The notes: a model not told the origin generated them from the sequence alone. Positions 35,331 to 45,627 are shown, numbered from the stretch's first letter. The stretch: DNA of 64,000 bases from Chryseobacterium gleum (GCA_945862165.1 CAMAXI010000007.1:78802-142801); one strand, 5' to 3'. Numbers and translations: made by a program.

Positions 35331-36492
35331 TTTTCTCCAATAATTTTCGATATAATTCTTCCATATCTCTCGTCAATCTTGTATAATGAAACTTTTCTTT
35401 CACAAAATTCCAGCCATTCGAAGATAATTCCATGCGAAGTTCTTTATTATTTATCAAATTTCCCAATTTTTTCACGTAATCTTCTAAATCTCCTCTTTTT
35501 ATTACAAAGCCTGTTTTTCCTTCGAGGAGGATATCCTTAACTCCGCCAACATCGCTTGTTATAATTGGTACATTTGAAGCCTGTGCTTCGATCAAACTTA
35601 CAGGTGTGCCTTCATTGTCTGAAGTCAAACAAATTATATCCATTCCGGCATTAAATGTTGCAATGTCTTTGATCCAAGAGGTAAGTATTATTTTTGCTTG
35701 GTATTTTTCAATTAAAACAGAAACTTTTTCTTGAATTTCATCCATTAGTTCCCCATCTCCAACGATAAAAAAAGTAGCTGTTCCTTCTTGTTTTAGCAAT
35801 AAATTTTCAACAACTTCTAAAAAAAACGCATGATTTTTGATTTTGGTAAGTCGACCAATAATCGCAACTGCAACATCTTCTTCTTGTAATTGATAGGTCT
35901 CTCGTGTAATTTTTCGCTTTTCACTGATGTTGTCTTGAAATTTCTGTAAATCAAAACCTAAGGGGATAACATGAATTTTTTTTGCAGGACAAATATGATG
36001 AATTTCCGATAATTCTTTTTTCTGAATTTCGCTGATTGCTACAATTGCTGTTGATTTTCTAGCTAGTTTTCGTTCGATATACTTGAATAATTTCGTTTTT
36101 AGTTGTCCAAAATAAGAGTGAAAAACATGTCCGTGAAATGTATGAATGATTACAGGTACATTACAAGCATATGCTGCTCTACGGCCAATTGCTCCTGCTT
36201 TGGAAGCATGTGTGTGCACAATGTCTGGTTTGAACTCAAGTATAATTTCTTTAATTTTTTTATATGCTTCTCGGTCTGATTTTATATTGGGTTTACGTTT
36301 TAATTCTTCAATAATCGTGGGTGTAATCCCATATTCTCCAGGAATATGAAGGGAGTCTGATTCCCCTTCTTCAGGTAAACCTCCAATTAATAAGGTTTCA
36401 AAATCTTTATGTAAAAATCGCGTGAGAAATGTTGCGTTGTAGGTTGGGCCTCCAATATTGAATCGATTGATAATACGTAATACTCTGGGCAT
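35320..36492 (-). CDS. Glycosyltransferase family 4 protein
   Basis: A 390-residue GT-B-fold enzyme: an N-terminal acceptor domain (RVLRIINRFNIGGPTYNATFL, HTHASKAGAIGRRAA) and a C-terminal donor domain with AIIGRLTKIKNHAFFLE, FIVGDGELMDE and the EX7E-like EGTPVSLIEAQASNVPII. It adds a sugar from an NDP-donor during polysaccharide assembly; specificity is unknown. First gene of the seven-gene minus-strand operon running to uvrA. Confidence 0.93.
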   Translation of the reverse strand: MPRVLRIINRFNIGGPTYNATFLTRFLHKDFETLLIGGLPEEGESDSLHIPGEYGITPTIIEELKRKPNIKSDREAYKKIKEIILEFKPDIVHTHASKAGAIGRRAAYACNVPVIIHTFHGHVFHSYFGQLKTKLFKYIERKLARKSTAIVAISEIQKKELSEIHHICPAKKIHVIPLGFDLQKFQDNISEKRKITRETYQLQEEDVAVAIIGRLTKIKNHAFFLEVVENLLLKQEGTATFFIVGDGELMDEIQEKVSVLIEKYQAKIILTSWIKDIATFNAGMDIICLTSDNEGTPVSLIEAQASNVPIITSDVGGVKDILLEGKTGFVIKRGDLEDYVKKLGNLINNKELRMELSSNGWNFVKEKFHYTRLTRDMEELYRKLLEKNAK

Positions 36493-36630
36493 ATACTAGT
36501 TTTTAACCTGCTAAATTAAAATTTTGAACTTGAGTTTTAGGTTTTATATTGAAAGGTTATTGAAGGTTTAATGTTAAAAAGTTTTAGTAGACTACTTATT
36601 TTATGGGTAATTACATCCGATTTTTGTACT

Positions 36631-38082
36631 ATGAAAGTAGCTATTTTTTTCTCTTTTTTTTGTTCCCTTGTTTTCTCGCAAGCGAATTTGGATAGCGTTT
36701 TAACCGCTTTCCAAAAAGATAAAAGTTTAGCAAATGCGTCTATCAGTTTTTTAGCTATAAATTTAACAAACGATTCAGTTGTAGGTAGTATCAAAGATTC
36801 AATTTCTTTACCGCCAGCATCTACTGTTAAGTTGTTTTCTACTGCTACCGCTATTGAGTTGTTAGGTCCTAGTTATGCGCCAAAAACAAAAGTTTATACT
36901 AATTCTTTTATTTCAAAAGATTCCATTTTACAAGGAAATATATTTATTCGTGGTGCGGCAGACATTTCGCTTGGTAGTCAATATTTTAATACAGAAGACA
37001 GTTTAAGTCAATTTTTAATGAGCTGGGCTGATTCCCTCTATAAAAAAGGAATACGAAAAATTTCCGGAGATATAATAGGGGATGGCTCTGCTTTTGGATA
37101 TAATGGAGTGCCTAATGGCTGGGCGTATGATGATATTGGGAACTATTACGGCGCTTTTCCTGCTGGACTCTCTATTTATGATAACTGGATTCGCTATTAT
37201 TTTCAAGTTCCAGCCCCAAAATTAAAACCTATCTTGCTAAAAACTTTCCCTGTAGTTCCGAATCTAACTTTGAAGAATCAATTGATTGCTGTAAATGGGG
37301 TAGGTGATAATTCGGTAATTTATGGAGGACCATATAATTACGACAGAACAATAAGAGGTTCATTATCTGCAAATTCACCAGTTTTCATTGTAAAAGGAAG
37401 TATGCCTGATCCTGAACTTCAATTTTTGCAAGCTTTCAAGGATGTTTTACAATTGAGAGGGATTCAAGTAGATGGACAATTAATTTCCTGTCGCGGAAAT
37501 CAAGATAAATTAAACCTGCCAATCGATTATACAAAATTGCATTTGTTGCTAGAACATTCCGGGAAATCTTTAAAAGAAATCGCCTATTGGACGAATATGA
37601 AAAGCATCAATGTGTATGCTGAAACTCTAAATGCTTGGATAGGGTACGAAAAGTTTGGGGAGGGTACAACCGAGAATGGCGTGAAAGCGATGGAAGAACA
37701 TTGGGCTTCTAGAATCAATACCATAGGCATGAATTTAACCGATGGAAGTGGACTTTCCCGATCTAATAGTGTGAGTGCAAAAAATTATTGTGGATTGTTA
37801 AAATACATGTATTTGTCCAAGAATCGGGATATTTTTAAAGCTACACTTCCAGTGGCAGGTGTTTCGGGTACATTATCTTCTTTTTGTAAAGGACAATGTG
37901 CCGAAGGAAAAATTTATGCGAAAAGTGGAACAATGCGTAGAATAAAATCCTACGCAGGATATGTCGAAACAGGCTCTGGTAAAAAAATAGCCTTTGCGCT
38001 AATTGTCAACAATTATTCTTGCTCTAATAATGCAGTCATGAAGAAAATGGAAGCAATTATGAATGCCTTGTATCTACAATAA
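36631..38082 (+). CDS. dacB: D-alanyl-D-alanine carboxypeptidase/endopeptidase (PBP4/DacB, peptidase S13)
   Basis: A 483-residue exported penicillin-binding protein. The frame is open from 36571, but the signal peptide MKVAIFFSFFCSLVFSQ starts at ATG 36631. Active-site motifs: SxxK in PPASTVKLFST, SxN in MKSINVYAETL, KSG in YAKSGTMRRIKSYAGY. It trims or cuts peptidoglycan peptides. It is convergent with ddl, with only one base between the stops. Confidence 0.95.
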   Translation: MKVAIFFSFFCSLVFSQANLDSVLTAFQKDKSLANASISFLAINLTNDSVVGSIKDSISLPPASTVKLFSTATAIELLGPSYAPKTKVYTNSFISKDSILQGNIFIRGAADISLGSQYFNTEDSLSQFLMSWADSLYKKGIRKISGDIIGDGSAFGYNGVPNGWAYDDIGNYYGAFPAGLSIYDNWIRYYFQVPAPKLKPILLKTFPVVPNLTLKNQLIAVNGVGDNSVIYGGPYNYDRTIRGSLSANSPVFIVKGSMPDPELQFLQAFKDVLQLRGIQVDGQLISCRGNQDKLNLPIDYTKLHLLLEHSGKSLKEIAYWTNMKSINVYAETLNAWIGYEKFGEGTTENGVKAMEEHWASRINTIGMNLTDGSGLSRSNSVSAKNYCGLLKYMYLSKNRDIFKATLPVAGVSGTLSSFCKGQCAEGKIYAKSGTMRRIKSYAGYVETGSGKKIAFALIVNNYSCSNNAVMKKMEAIMNALYLQ

Positions 38083-38083
38083 A

Positions 38084-39046
38084 CTACAATTCTTTTTGAA
38101 GAATATCCCCCCAAAATTCTTTAATGCTCTTACCTTGGTATGCTAACATACGCGGTACGATACTTGCCTCTGAAAATCCTGGAGTGGTATTCACTTCAAT
38201 AACATGCGGAATTTCGTTAACGAGCATAAAATCGATACGTGCGATTGAACGTAATTTAAGAAGTTGATAAATTTTAATACTCAATGCATTTACGCGACTA
38301 ACTTCAATTTGACTAATACGAGCAGGAATAATCTCTTCCGATTTACCAAGATATTTCGCTTCGAAGTCGAAAAATTCATTTTCACTAACAATTTCAGTAA
38401 TGGGAAGCGTTTGTATTCCTGCTTCGGAATTGTAAACGCCACAAGTAACTTCGGTCCCTTTTAAAAAGGATTCAATAACAACAGTTCTTCCTTCTGCAAA
38501 TGCTTTTTCAAGAGCTGGTTGTAATGCTTCTTGCGTATTAACTTTTGAAATACCATAACTTGAACCAGAGTCAGATGGCTTTACAAAACATGGCAAACCA
38601 AGGTTGGAAATTATTTCCTCGGATGTAAAATCATTGATTTTAGTTAATAACAAAGATTTTGCAACTGGAATATCAAACCCTTTTAAAAACTGATTACAAT
38701 ACCATTTGTCAAACGATAACTCGGATGCTAATGAACCTGAATTGACATAAGGGATTTCTTGCATTTCAAGCATGGCCTGAATTTTTCCATTCTCTCCTGG
38801 ATTACCATGAATGTAAATTATTGCGGCGTCGATTTGTCTTTTTTGTCCTTCATAAACATAGGATTGTTCCCAAGGATTATAAGCTACTCGTTGATTGGAA
38901 ATTAAAGCGGTCCAACCTTCTTTTGTCACTTCTACCAAAAATGGAAAATATCCTTCCGGAAAATTGTTAAGAATAGTTGTTGCACTTTTTTTGGAAATTT
39001 CAAACTCGGAAGAAAATCCTCCGCATAATATCGCAATGTGTTTCAT
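38084..39046 (-). CDS. ddl: D-alanine--D-alanine ligase
   Basis: A 320-residue ATP-grasp ligase making the D-Ala-D-Ala dipeptide of peptidoglycan. Visible are CGGFSSEFEISKKSA, YIHGNPGENGKIQAML, PCFVKPSDSGSSYGISKV, ARIDFMLVNEIPHVIEVNTTPGFSEASIVP. The start is ATG 39046 (MKHIAILCGG); 19 extra upstream codons in frame are unlike the family and overlap the -7 box at 39066-39073. Confidence 0.96.
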   Translation of the reverse strand: MKHIAILCGGFSSEFEISKKSATTILNNFPEGYFPFLVEVTKEGWTALISNQRVAYNPWEQSYVYEGQKRQIDAAIIYIHGNPGENGKIQAMLEMQEIPYVNSGSLASELSFDKWYCNQFLKGFDIPVAKSLLLTKINDFTSEEIISNLGLPCFVKPSDSGSSYGISKVNTQEALQPALEKAFAEGRTVVIESFLKGTEVTCGVYNSEAGIQTLPITEIVSENEFFDFEAKYLGKSEEIIPARISQIEVSRVNALSIKIYQLLKLRSIARIDFMLVNEIPHVIEVNTTPGFSEASIVPRMLAYQGKSIKEFWGDILQKEL

Positions 39047-39065
39047 AGTGTACGAATTGAATACC

Positions 39066-39073
39066 CAAAAATA
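39066..39073 (-). promoter_or_regulatory. Bacteroidota -7 box for ddl
   Basis: TATTTTTG on the minus strand, 19 nt upstream of the ddl ATG. Confidence 0.45.
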
Positions 39074-39112
39074 GATACTATTATGTTTAAATCCATAATT
39101 CATAATTATATT

Positions 39113-39120
39113 TATATTTG
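39113..39120 (+). promoter_or_regulatory. Bacteroidota -7 box for the PASTA gene
   Basis: TATATTTG 19 nt before the ATG at 39140, in the 93-nt gap divergent to ddl. Confidence 0.5.
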
Positions 39121-39139
39121 TTTGTTAAATTTAGTCCTC

Positions 39140-39967
39140 ATGAAAATCTTAAAGAATATACTTGCCTTTATCACAACGAAACATTTTGTCAAGCAAGTCG
39201 GTTTGTTGATTTTATGCTATTTATTGATAATTGGCGGTACTTTACTTTATTTAGATATTCGAACACATCATGGAGAAAAAATAGCTGTTCCGAACATTGT
39301 AGGAAAACATATTGAGAATATTGAGGAATTACTGGAAGAGTCTGAATTGGATTATATTGTTTTAGATTCAATCTATAGGCCAGATGTGCGCGAGGGAACA
39401 ATTATCAAGCAAAATCCGGAACCAACTTCTAGAACCAAAGTTTTTGTAAAAAGTTCGCGCATTGTTGAAATTAGTCTTTCCAAAAAAATCAATTACGTTG
39501 TTGTTCCTGATTTAATGCATAAATCCAAAAGATATGCCGAAAGTATTCTGAAAAATAGAGGTTTGAAATTTCAATTTTCATTTAAAATTAGTCCGAACGA
39601 TATCGATGCTGTAATTTCTCAAAAATATAAAGGAAGAAGAATCAAGGAAGGAGCGAAAATACCGCACGGTTCTATTATTCATTTAATTATCGGTAAAGGT
39701 TCAAAAGAAGATCCTTTTGAAGTTCCAGATTTATACGGGATGACCTATACACAAGCAGACTCTGTAATTTATGAGTTACCTTCTGTATCTTTAATCATTG
39801 GGGATTGTGTAGGTTGTAAAACCAAAAAAGATACATTAAGAGCACGTATATCTTCACAAACACCTGAATTCTTCAAAGGTAATATGCGTCCTCCAGGTTC
39901 CGACATTGTTATCTTTCTTGAAAAAGATTTTGAAGATAAACGCTCCGATGAATCGAGTGAAGAATAA
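39140..39967 (+). CDS. Membrane-anchored PASTA-domain protein
   Basis: A 275-residue protein: short cytoplasmic N-terminus, one transmembrane segment (FVKQVGLLILCYLLIIGGTLLYL), then three PASTA repeats (about 43-112, 113-185, 186-255), each with the VPxLxGxxxxxAxxxL pattern (VPNIVGKHIENIEELLEE, VPDLMHKSKRYAESILKN, VPDLYGMTYTQADSVIYE). PASTA domains bind peptidoglycan or muropeptides. There is no kinase or transpeptidase domain. Start ATG 39140 is chosen because earlier in-frame codons precede the -7 box. Divergent from ddl. Confidence 0.9.
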   Translation: MKILKNILAFITTKHFVKQVGLLILCYLLIIGGTLLYLDIRTHHGEKIAVPNIVGKHIENIEELLEESELDYIVLDSIYRPDVREGTIIKQNPEPTSRTKVFVKSSRIVEISLSKKINYVVVPDLMHKSKRYAESILKNRGLKFQFSFKISPNDIDAVISQKYKGRRIKEGAKIPHGSIIHLIIGKGSKEDPFEVPDLYGMTYTQADSVIYELPSVSLIIGDCVGCKTKKDTLRARISSQTPEFFKGNMRPPGSDIVIFLEKDFEDKRSDESSEE

Positions 39968-40015
39968 TAAATTCTCCTTCTTTTCGTTGAAGTAAAATTG
40001 ATTTAATTTTTGGAT

Positions 40016-42292
40016 ATGCGTTTTATTTTTTTTGTTGTTTTATTTTCTCTGACTAGTTTAAAACTTGTTGCTCAAGATGAAATTTTATCTCCATTAGAAA
40101 CTAATTTAGCAGGTACTTCAGAAAATAATATAAAACGCAATAAATCAATTGATTCGATTATTATTTACAGTGTTGACACACTCAAGCTACCAATTTTTGA
40201 CGATTTTTCTACCAATCGTTTTCAAAAGTATGATTCTTCCTTTACTGGTAACATTCAAAACACACTGTATTATTCTTTAAAAAATAAATTAACCGACAAG
40301 CCCTTATATACGTTTGCTCAGTACACTTTTAATAAATCCTACACTTCAACCTATGATACTTCTACAAAAAAAGACACAAGTATTTTAAATAAACCGGTCA
40401 CAATTGTTGCGTATAATTTAACGACTTATCCACCAACTTTTCAAGATCGTATTGTATATCCTGCGTATACTTATTTTGATACGATTGGGAGTAAGAATTC
40501 TCATGACTCCCTTAAAATAAACACGAAAGATGTCCTATTAGATTCTGCGCGCGTTTTTTTTAAATCCTTGAAAGACAATAATGCAATTTGGGTGGATTCA
40601 TTTGCGTTTCATAATTACACCTTGGCGTATCAACCTTGGTCTTTAGGAGTAGCAAGTTTTGATGGTTTAAATGATAAAGGATATCCCTATGCAATAAACA
40701 CACAGTCAAGAGGATATGGAGACTATCTAACTTCCAAAAATATTGATTTGTCTTCTTTGGTCCCAGCGGATTCCGTTTATATAAGTTTTTTATACCAACC
40801 AAAAGGATTTGGAGATGCGCCTGAAAATATAATCGATGGATCGAAACAACAGCATGATTCATTGTGTTTACAAGTCTACCGACCGGATTGGGATCTATGG
40901 GTCTCTTTTTGGGCTACCACCGTAGAATCGGACCCAGTAAAATTTGAAGCCGAATCAAAAACATTTAAAAAAGTACATTTAGCCATTACGAATCCAGCAT
41001 TTTTCAAGAAAAATTTTAAATTCCGTTTTGTTAATTTTGGGGATATCTCTGGAAGTTTAGATCATTTTCATTTGGATTATGTAGAGTTGAAAAAAGATTC
41101 TAAATTAACCGATACGAATGTATTTAAAGATTTTGCTTTAGTATATCCTACAGGTTCTCTTTTAGAAGAATACACAGCTGTTCCCTGGAAGCATTATCAA
41201 TATGTTCCTAAAAATGTAATTAACGATTCTGTTACCATATCTGTACATAATGGCTTTGCTATTCCACAACAAAATTTAGATGGTACAGTTGAAATTTACC
41301 ATAAGAATAGTAAACTAAAATCCATCAATTTACCGGGGCAGCAATTGTCCGGAGGAGATATAAATTACTTACCTTTAACTACCTATAATAATTACTTCGA
41401 TTTTTCTAAACAGGCGTTTAGTTTTCCTTCGAATTCCGATGATTCTGCAACTTTTTATATAAAAACAATTATTCCCGCGCCGTTCGAACAAAAATATTAT
41501 GCGGCGTATGTTCAGAATGATACTGCTTATTCCTATCAGATATTTCGTGATTATTATGCTTATGATGATGGTACTGCAGAGTTAGCATATGGATTAAAAA
41601 CTCCTTCGGCAACTGTTGCGTACAAATTTGAACCTTATATGTCAGATTCTTTGTTAGGCGTATCCATTCATTTTGTACCTACCGTATCTGATAAATCAAA
41701 AAAACTTTTTTCATTATATGTGTGGGATGAGAAAAATGGACTACCGAATTCCATCATTTATAAAGATGAAGAGTTTTCTCCGCAACAACCTATCTATCAA
41801 GATAAAAGAAATAAGTTTACAAATTATTATTTTAAAGATTTTAAACGTCTGCAAATGTCGGGAACATTTTTCGTAGGAATTAAGCAATTTGATCAAGATC
41901 CTTTAAACATCGGATTTGATGTAAATACATTAACAAATTCTAAAATGTTTTATTCAAATTCTGGGACAGACTGGAATAAATCATTGACAAAAGGTGCATT
42001 AATGATTCGGCCTATATTTTCCTCTAATCTGAATAAGCATGTAGGGTTACATGAAGCAAGTATAGTGGAACAACATATCATCAAAATCTACCCTAATCCG
42101 ACACAGGAATTTATTACAATTATACCTAATTATCATGGGTTTGAGGGCGGTTTTTTAAGGGATATTCAAGGTAAGATATTACTGCAAATAGAAGAAAATC
42201 AATCCAAGGTTTCAATGGTAGATTTCCCAACAGGAATCTATCTTTTTCAAGATAAAAAAACAGGTCAAACATATAAAATAAGCAAACTATAA
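40016..42292 (+). CDS. Large secreted protein with T9SS type A sorting domain
   Basis: A 758-residue protein: signal peptide (MRFIFFVVLFSLTSLKLVAQ), a long Ser/Thr/Asp-rich beta body without a recognised catalytic domain, and a C-terminal T9SS sorting domain of about 75 residues (IKIYPNPTQEFITI, LRDIQGKILLQI, VDFPTGIYLFQDKKTGQTYKISKL). It is expected to be exported to the cell surface by type IX secretion and cleaved. Start is ATG 40016 rather than the in-frame TTG at 40010. Its stop and the ATG of the pseudouridine synthase share a base (TAATG). Confidence 0.9.
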   Translation: MRFIFFVVLFSLTSLKLVAQDEILSPLETNLAGTSENNIKRNKSIDSIIIYSVDTLKLPIFDDFSTNRFQKYDSSFTGNIQNTLYYSLKNKLTDKPLYTFAQYTFNKSYTSTYDTSTKKDTSILNKPVTIVAYNLTTYPPTFQDRIVYPAYTYFDTIGSKNSHDSLKINTKDVLLDSARVFFKSLKDNNAIWVDSFAFHNYTLAYQPWSLGVASFDGLNDKGYPYAINTQSRGYGDYLTSKNIDLSSLVPADSVYISFLYQPKGFGDAPENIIDGSKQQHDSLCLQVYRPDWDLWVSFWATTVESDPVKFEAESKTFKKVHLAITNPAFFKKNFKFRFVNFGDISGSLDHFHLDYVELKKDSKLTDTNVFKDFALVYPTGSLLEEYTAVPWKHYQYVPKNVINDSVTISVHNGFAIPQQNLDGTVEIYHKNSKLKSINLPGQQLSGGDINYLPLTTYNNYFDFSKQAFSFPSNSDDSATFYIKTIIPAPFEQKYYAAYVQNDTAYSYQIFRDYYAYDDGTAELAYGLKTPSATVAYKFEPYMSDSLLGVSIHFVPTVSDKSKKLFSLYVWDEKNGLPNSIIYKDEEFSPQQPIYQDKRNKFTNYYFKDFKRLQMSGTFFVGIKQFDQDPLNIGFDVNTLTNSKMFYSNSGTDWNKSLTKGALMIRPIFSSNLNKHVGLHEASIVEQHIIKIYPNPTQEFITIIPNYHGFEGGFLRDIQGKILLQIEENQSKVSMVDFPTGIYLFQDKKTGQTYKISKL

Positions 42293-43344
42293 TGGACAAT
42301 TTCAATGATGCCGAATGGGAAGAAAATGCTGGGGAAGATGAGTTATTTGAGCACCATAAATTTAAAGTCGATAATGGGCAAGAAATTATTCGTATTGATA
42401 AATTTTTATTAGATCGTTTACCAAATACATCTAGAAATAAAATTCAAGTTGCTGCTAGAAATGGGAATGTTTTAGCAAACAAATTACCTATAAAACCAAA
42501 CTACAAGGTTAAACCTGGCGATGAAATTTCTGTGGTTTTTCCGTATCCGATTCGAGAAATTGAATTGATTCCGGAAAACATTCCAATTAAAATAGCCTAC
42601 GAGGATGAATATTTAGCAGTGGTACATAAACCATCTGAAATGGTAGTTCATCCAGGGTATGGTAATTATTCAGGTACATTAGTTAACGCTTTAGTCTATC
42701 ATTTTGATAATTTACCTGTTAAAACCTCTGATTATTCTGGAAGACCAGGTTTAGTGCATCGTTTAGATAAAAACACAACCGGATTAATGGTGATTGCTAA
42801 AACGGAATTTGTCCTTACACATCTTGCTAAACAGTTTTTTGACCGTACAACTGAACGACGATATAATGCGCTTGTTTGGGGAGATGTAAAGGAGGATACA
42901 GGTACTATTATTGGTAATATAGGAAGATCATTGAAAAATAGAAAAGTCATGGCTGTTTTTCCAGAGGGTAGCGAGCACGGGAAACATGCTGTAACGCATT
43001 ATACTGTCTTACAGCGATTTGGATTAGTGACTTTAATTGAGTGTAAACTAGAAACCGGGCGTACGCATCAAATTCGTGCACACTTGAAATCCATTGGACA
43101 TCCGCTATTTAATGATAATGAATATGGCGGAGATGCAATTTTAAGAGGAACAACCCATACGAAATACAAACAATTTGTAGAGAACAATTTTTCGCTTATT
43201 CCTGGCCAAGCTTTACATGCTAAAACACTAGGTTTCATGCATCCAATGACGAATACATATTTAAGTTTTGATTCAGATTTACCACAAGGTTTTCAAGAGA
43301 TTGTGAAAAAATGGGAAAATTATACACAAGGTTCGAGAGAGTAG
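42292..43344 (+). CDS. rluD: RluA/RluD-family pseudouridine synthase
   Basis: A 350-residue enzyme with an N-terminal S4 RNA-binding domain (RIDKFLLDRLPNTSRNKIQVAARNGNVLAN) and the RluA catalytic motif GLVHRLDKNTTGLMV, whose Asp attacks the uridine. It most resembles RluD, which modifies helix 69 of 23S rRNA; the exact target is inferred. Coupled by TAATG to the T9SS cargo gene, an unrelated partner. Confidence 0.9.
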   Translation: MDNFNDAEWEENAGEDELFEHHKFKVDNGQEIIRIDKFLLDRLPNTSRNKIQVAARNGNVLANKLPIKPNYKVKPGDEISVVFPYPIREIELIPENIPIKIAYEDEYLAVVHKPSEMVVHPGYGNYSGTLVNALVYHFDNLPVKTSDYSGRPGLVHRLDKNTTGLMVIAKTEFVLTHLAKQFFDRTTERRYNALVWGDVKEDTGTIIGNIGRSLKNRKVMAVFPEGSEHGKHAVTHYTVLQRFGLVTLIECKLETGRTHQIRAHLKSIGHPLFNDNEYGGDAILRGTTHTKYKQFVENNFSLIPGQALHAKTLGFMHPMTNTYLSFDSDLPQGFQEIVKKWENYTQGSRE

Positions 43345-43428
43345 TTAATTTTCTATCTATCATTTTGTAGTTTCGTGATTTATACTTACTTTCAAATTCT
43401 ATTTGTTAGAATTAAATTGATAAACATT

Positions 43429-45570
43429 ATGTTATTTCGTAATATACTTTTCTTTTGTGTGTTAACACTTGCTTTTCAAGTGTTTAGCCAAGAGCCAAAA
43501 GAAATCAAAAAAGCAAATAAAGCATTTCAAGACGAAAATTACATTGAGGCCGTTAAGCTAACTATGTATGCTTTTGAAAAGGTAAATCCAAAAAGCAGAA
43601 AAGCTTCTGAAAGAAAAGGGGATATGGCATTCAAAACAGGGGAATGTTATCGCATGGTAGAAGATTATAAAAATGCGTTGGATTGGTATCAAAAAGCCTT
43701 AGTAGTGAATTACCAAACAATTCATCCAGAAGTATTATTTTACTACGCAGAAATGATTCGTTATATGGGCGATTATAATTTAGCGATCGAAAATTATAAT
43801 GCTTATAAAAATATTGCACCTACCGATTCCAGAGCGGATGCAGGTTTAGTTGCTTGTAAGGAAGTGGCTAAATTTATGTCACGTAAAACAAATCACTTAG
43901 TAACCAATATTTCTGTTTTAAACAAAGAAGGCTTTGATATGTCTCCAGTTTTTGCAGATAAAAAGAAAACTTCCATTGTATTTAGTTCAAATAGAACAAG
44001 TTCCATGTCCGGTGAAACGGACCCAAGAACAGGTGAACCGCATATGGACTTATGGTTTACACAAATTGATAAAAAAGGGAATTTTGGAGAACCTGTTTTA
44101 TTACCTGGTGAAAAAATTAACACCGAATTTAATGAAGGAACGGTATGTTTTGATAGTAAATTCAAAAAGATGTTTTTTACACGTTGCCCATATGAAAAAA
44201 ATAAAAATTTAGGGTGTGAAATTTGGATGTCTGAATTACGCGGAAAAGATTGGGCTGAACCGATTAAACTACCATTAAAAAATGCAGATTCTGTTTCAAT
44301 TGGCCAACCTTGTGTTTCTGCAGATGGTAACTTTTTAATTTTTGTTGCCGAACTACCTGGCGGATTTGGAGGTAAAGATTTGTGGTATTCTACCTACTCT
44401 AAAAAAGCAGATATTTGGGCTCCTCCTGTAAATTTGGGTCCAGAAATTAATACCGCTGGAAATGAAATGTTCCCAACGTTTAATGCCTACGAAGATTTAT
44501 ATTTTGCTACAGATGGTAGACCTGGATTAGGAGCTTTGGATATTTTTAAAGCGATTAAGAGTTCGGCAAATGGAAAGAATTTATGGGAAAAAGCAGAAAA
44601 TATTGGCTATCCTAGAAATTCTGAGGCAAATGACTTTAGTTTAATAGAAATTAACGAAACCGAGGGATATTTAACTTCCGAAAGAAAGTCAGGATTAGGT
44701 AAAACATTCAAGACAGATTTATATAAGTACCAATTACCTCCAAATAAATACGATATCAAAATTATTGTAAGTAAACTAGGACAAATAGAAAAGAAAATAG
44801 GGAATGTAAAGGTGTTAATTATTGGTTCCGATAGCTCTAAAGTGGAAGGTGTTACAGACAAAAAGGGTGTAATCTTTTTTGAAACAAAAGCAAATGGAGA
44901 ACGCGTAATTAAAGAAAATACAGACTATACGATTTTAACCTATCGTGTTGGTGCTGAAAAAAATAAAAGTGAAACGCAATTCACAACACGTGGTTTACGC
45001 TATGATCAAAACTTTATTATCGATGTTCCATTACTAATCCCAGAAGAAAAAATTCGTATCCCAGAAGTAAGATATGCTTTTGGTAAATGGGAATTGTTAC
45101 AAGATTCTACAATCAGTTCGAAAGACTCTTTAAATTTTGTATATGATGTATTGATGAAATATCCGAAATTGATTTTGGAATTAAGTTCGCATACAGATTG
45201 TCGTGGTAATGATGATTTTAATTTAAAACTTTCCAAAAACAGAGCAAGGGAATGTGTACTTTACTTGGTAGAGGAAAAAGGAATTGATATTCGTCGCCTG
45301 ATTCCGGTAGGTAAAGGGGAAAAAGAACCTGTAAAATGGATAGATGAAAGAGGAAAAGCAGTGGTTTTATCCGAAAAATACATCACGCAATTTAAAACAA
45401 AAGACCTAGTTAAATTTGAAAAATTACATGCTTTAAATAGACGAACAGAAGGTTTTGTTAGAGGTATGGACTTTGATCCAGATTTGGCAGAACAAAAATT
45501 ACTTTCTCCGGTAGAAAATTTAAAATTGGAGAAGAAAGATTCCAAAAAAGGGAAAAAGAAAAAAAAATAA
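43429..45570 (+). CDS. PorE-like TPR / PD40 beta-propeller / CRD / OmpA-domain protein
   Basis: A 713-residue exported protein. After a signal peptide (MLFRNILFFCVLTLAFQVFSQ, start ATG 43429) come TPRs (about 25-140), a PD40/WD40-like propeller (about 160-400: FDMSPVFADKKKTSIVFSSNR, GQPCVSADGNFLIFVAELPGGFGGKDLW), a carboxypeptidase-regulatory-like domain (about 430-540) and an OmpA-C domain (SSHTDCRGNDDFNLKLSKNRAR) that binds peptidoglycan. This order is that of PorE, which links the T9SS to the cell wall; many Bacteroidota carry several paralogues, so the role is tentative. The tail is Lys-rich. Confidence 0.85.
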   Translation: MLFRNILFFCVLTLAFQVFSQEPKEIKKANKAFQDENYIEAVKLTMYAFEKVNPKSRKASERKGDMAFKTGECYRMVEDYKNALDWYQKALVVNYQTIHPEVLFYYAEMIRYMGDYNLAIENYNAYKNIAPTDSRADAGLVACKEVAKFMSRKTNHLVTNISVLNKEGFDMSPVFADKKKTSIVFSSNRTSSMSGETDPRTGEPHMDLWFTQIDKKGNFGEPVLLPGEKINTEFNEGTVCFDSKFKKMFFTRCPYEKNKNLGCEIWMSELRGKDWAEPIKLPLKNADSVSIGQPCVSADGNFLIFVAELPGGFGGKDLWYSTYSKKADIWAPPVNLGPEINTAGNEMFPTFNAYEDLYFATDGRPGLGALDIFKAIKSSANGKNLWEKAENIGYPRNSEANDFSLIEINETEGYLTSERKSGLGKTFKTDLYKYQLPPNKYDIKIIVSKLGQIEKKIGNVKVLIIGSDSSKVEGVTDKKGVIFFETKANGERVIKENTDYTILTYRVGAEKNKSETQFTTRGLRYDQNFIIDVPLLIPEEKIRIPEVRYAFGKWELLQDSTISSKDSLNFVYDVLMKYPKLILELSSHTDCRGNDDFNLKLSKNRARECVLYLVEEKGIDIRRLIPVGKGEKEPVKWIDERGKAVVLSEKYITQFKTKDLVKFEKLHALNRRTEGFVRGMDFDPDLAEQKLLSPVENLKLEKKDSKKGKKKKK

Positions 45571-45627
45571 TAGGTTAAGTGTGCAAAATAGCTTTTTGTA
45601 CTTTTTTCAACCAAATAGTTAAACAAC

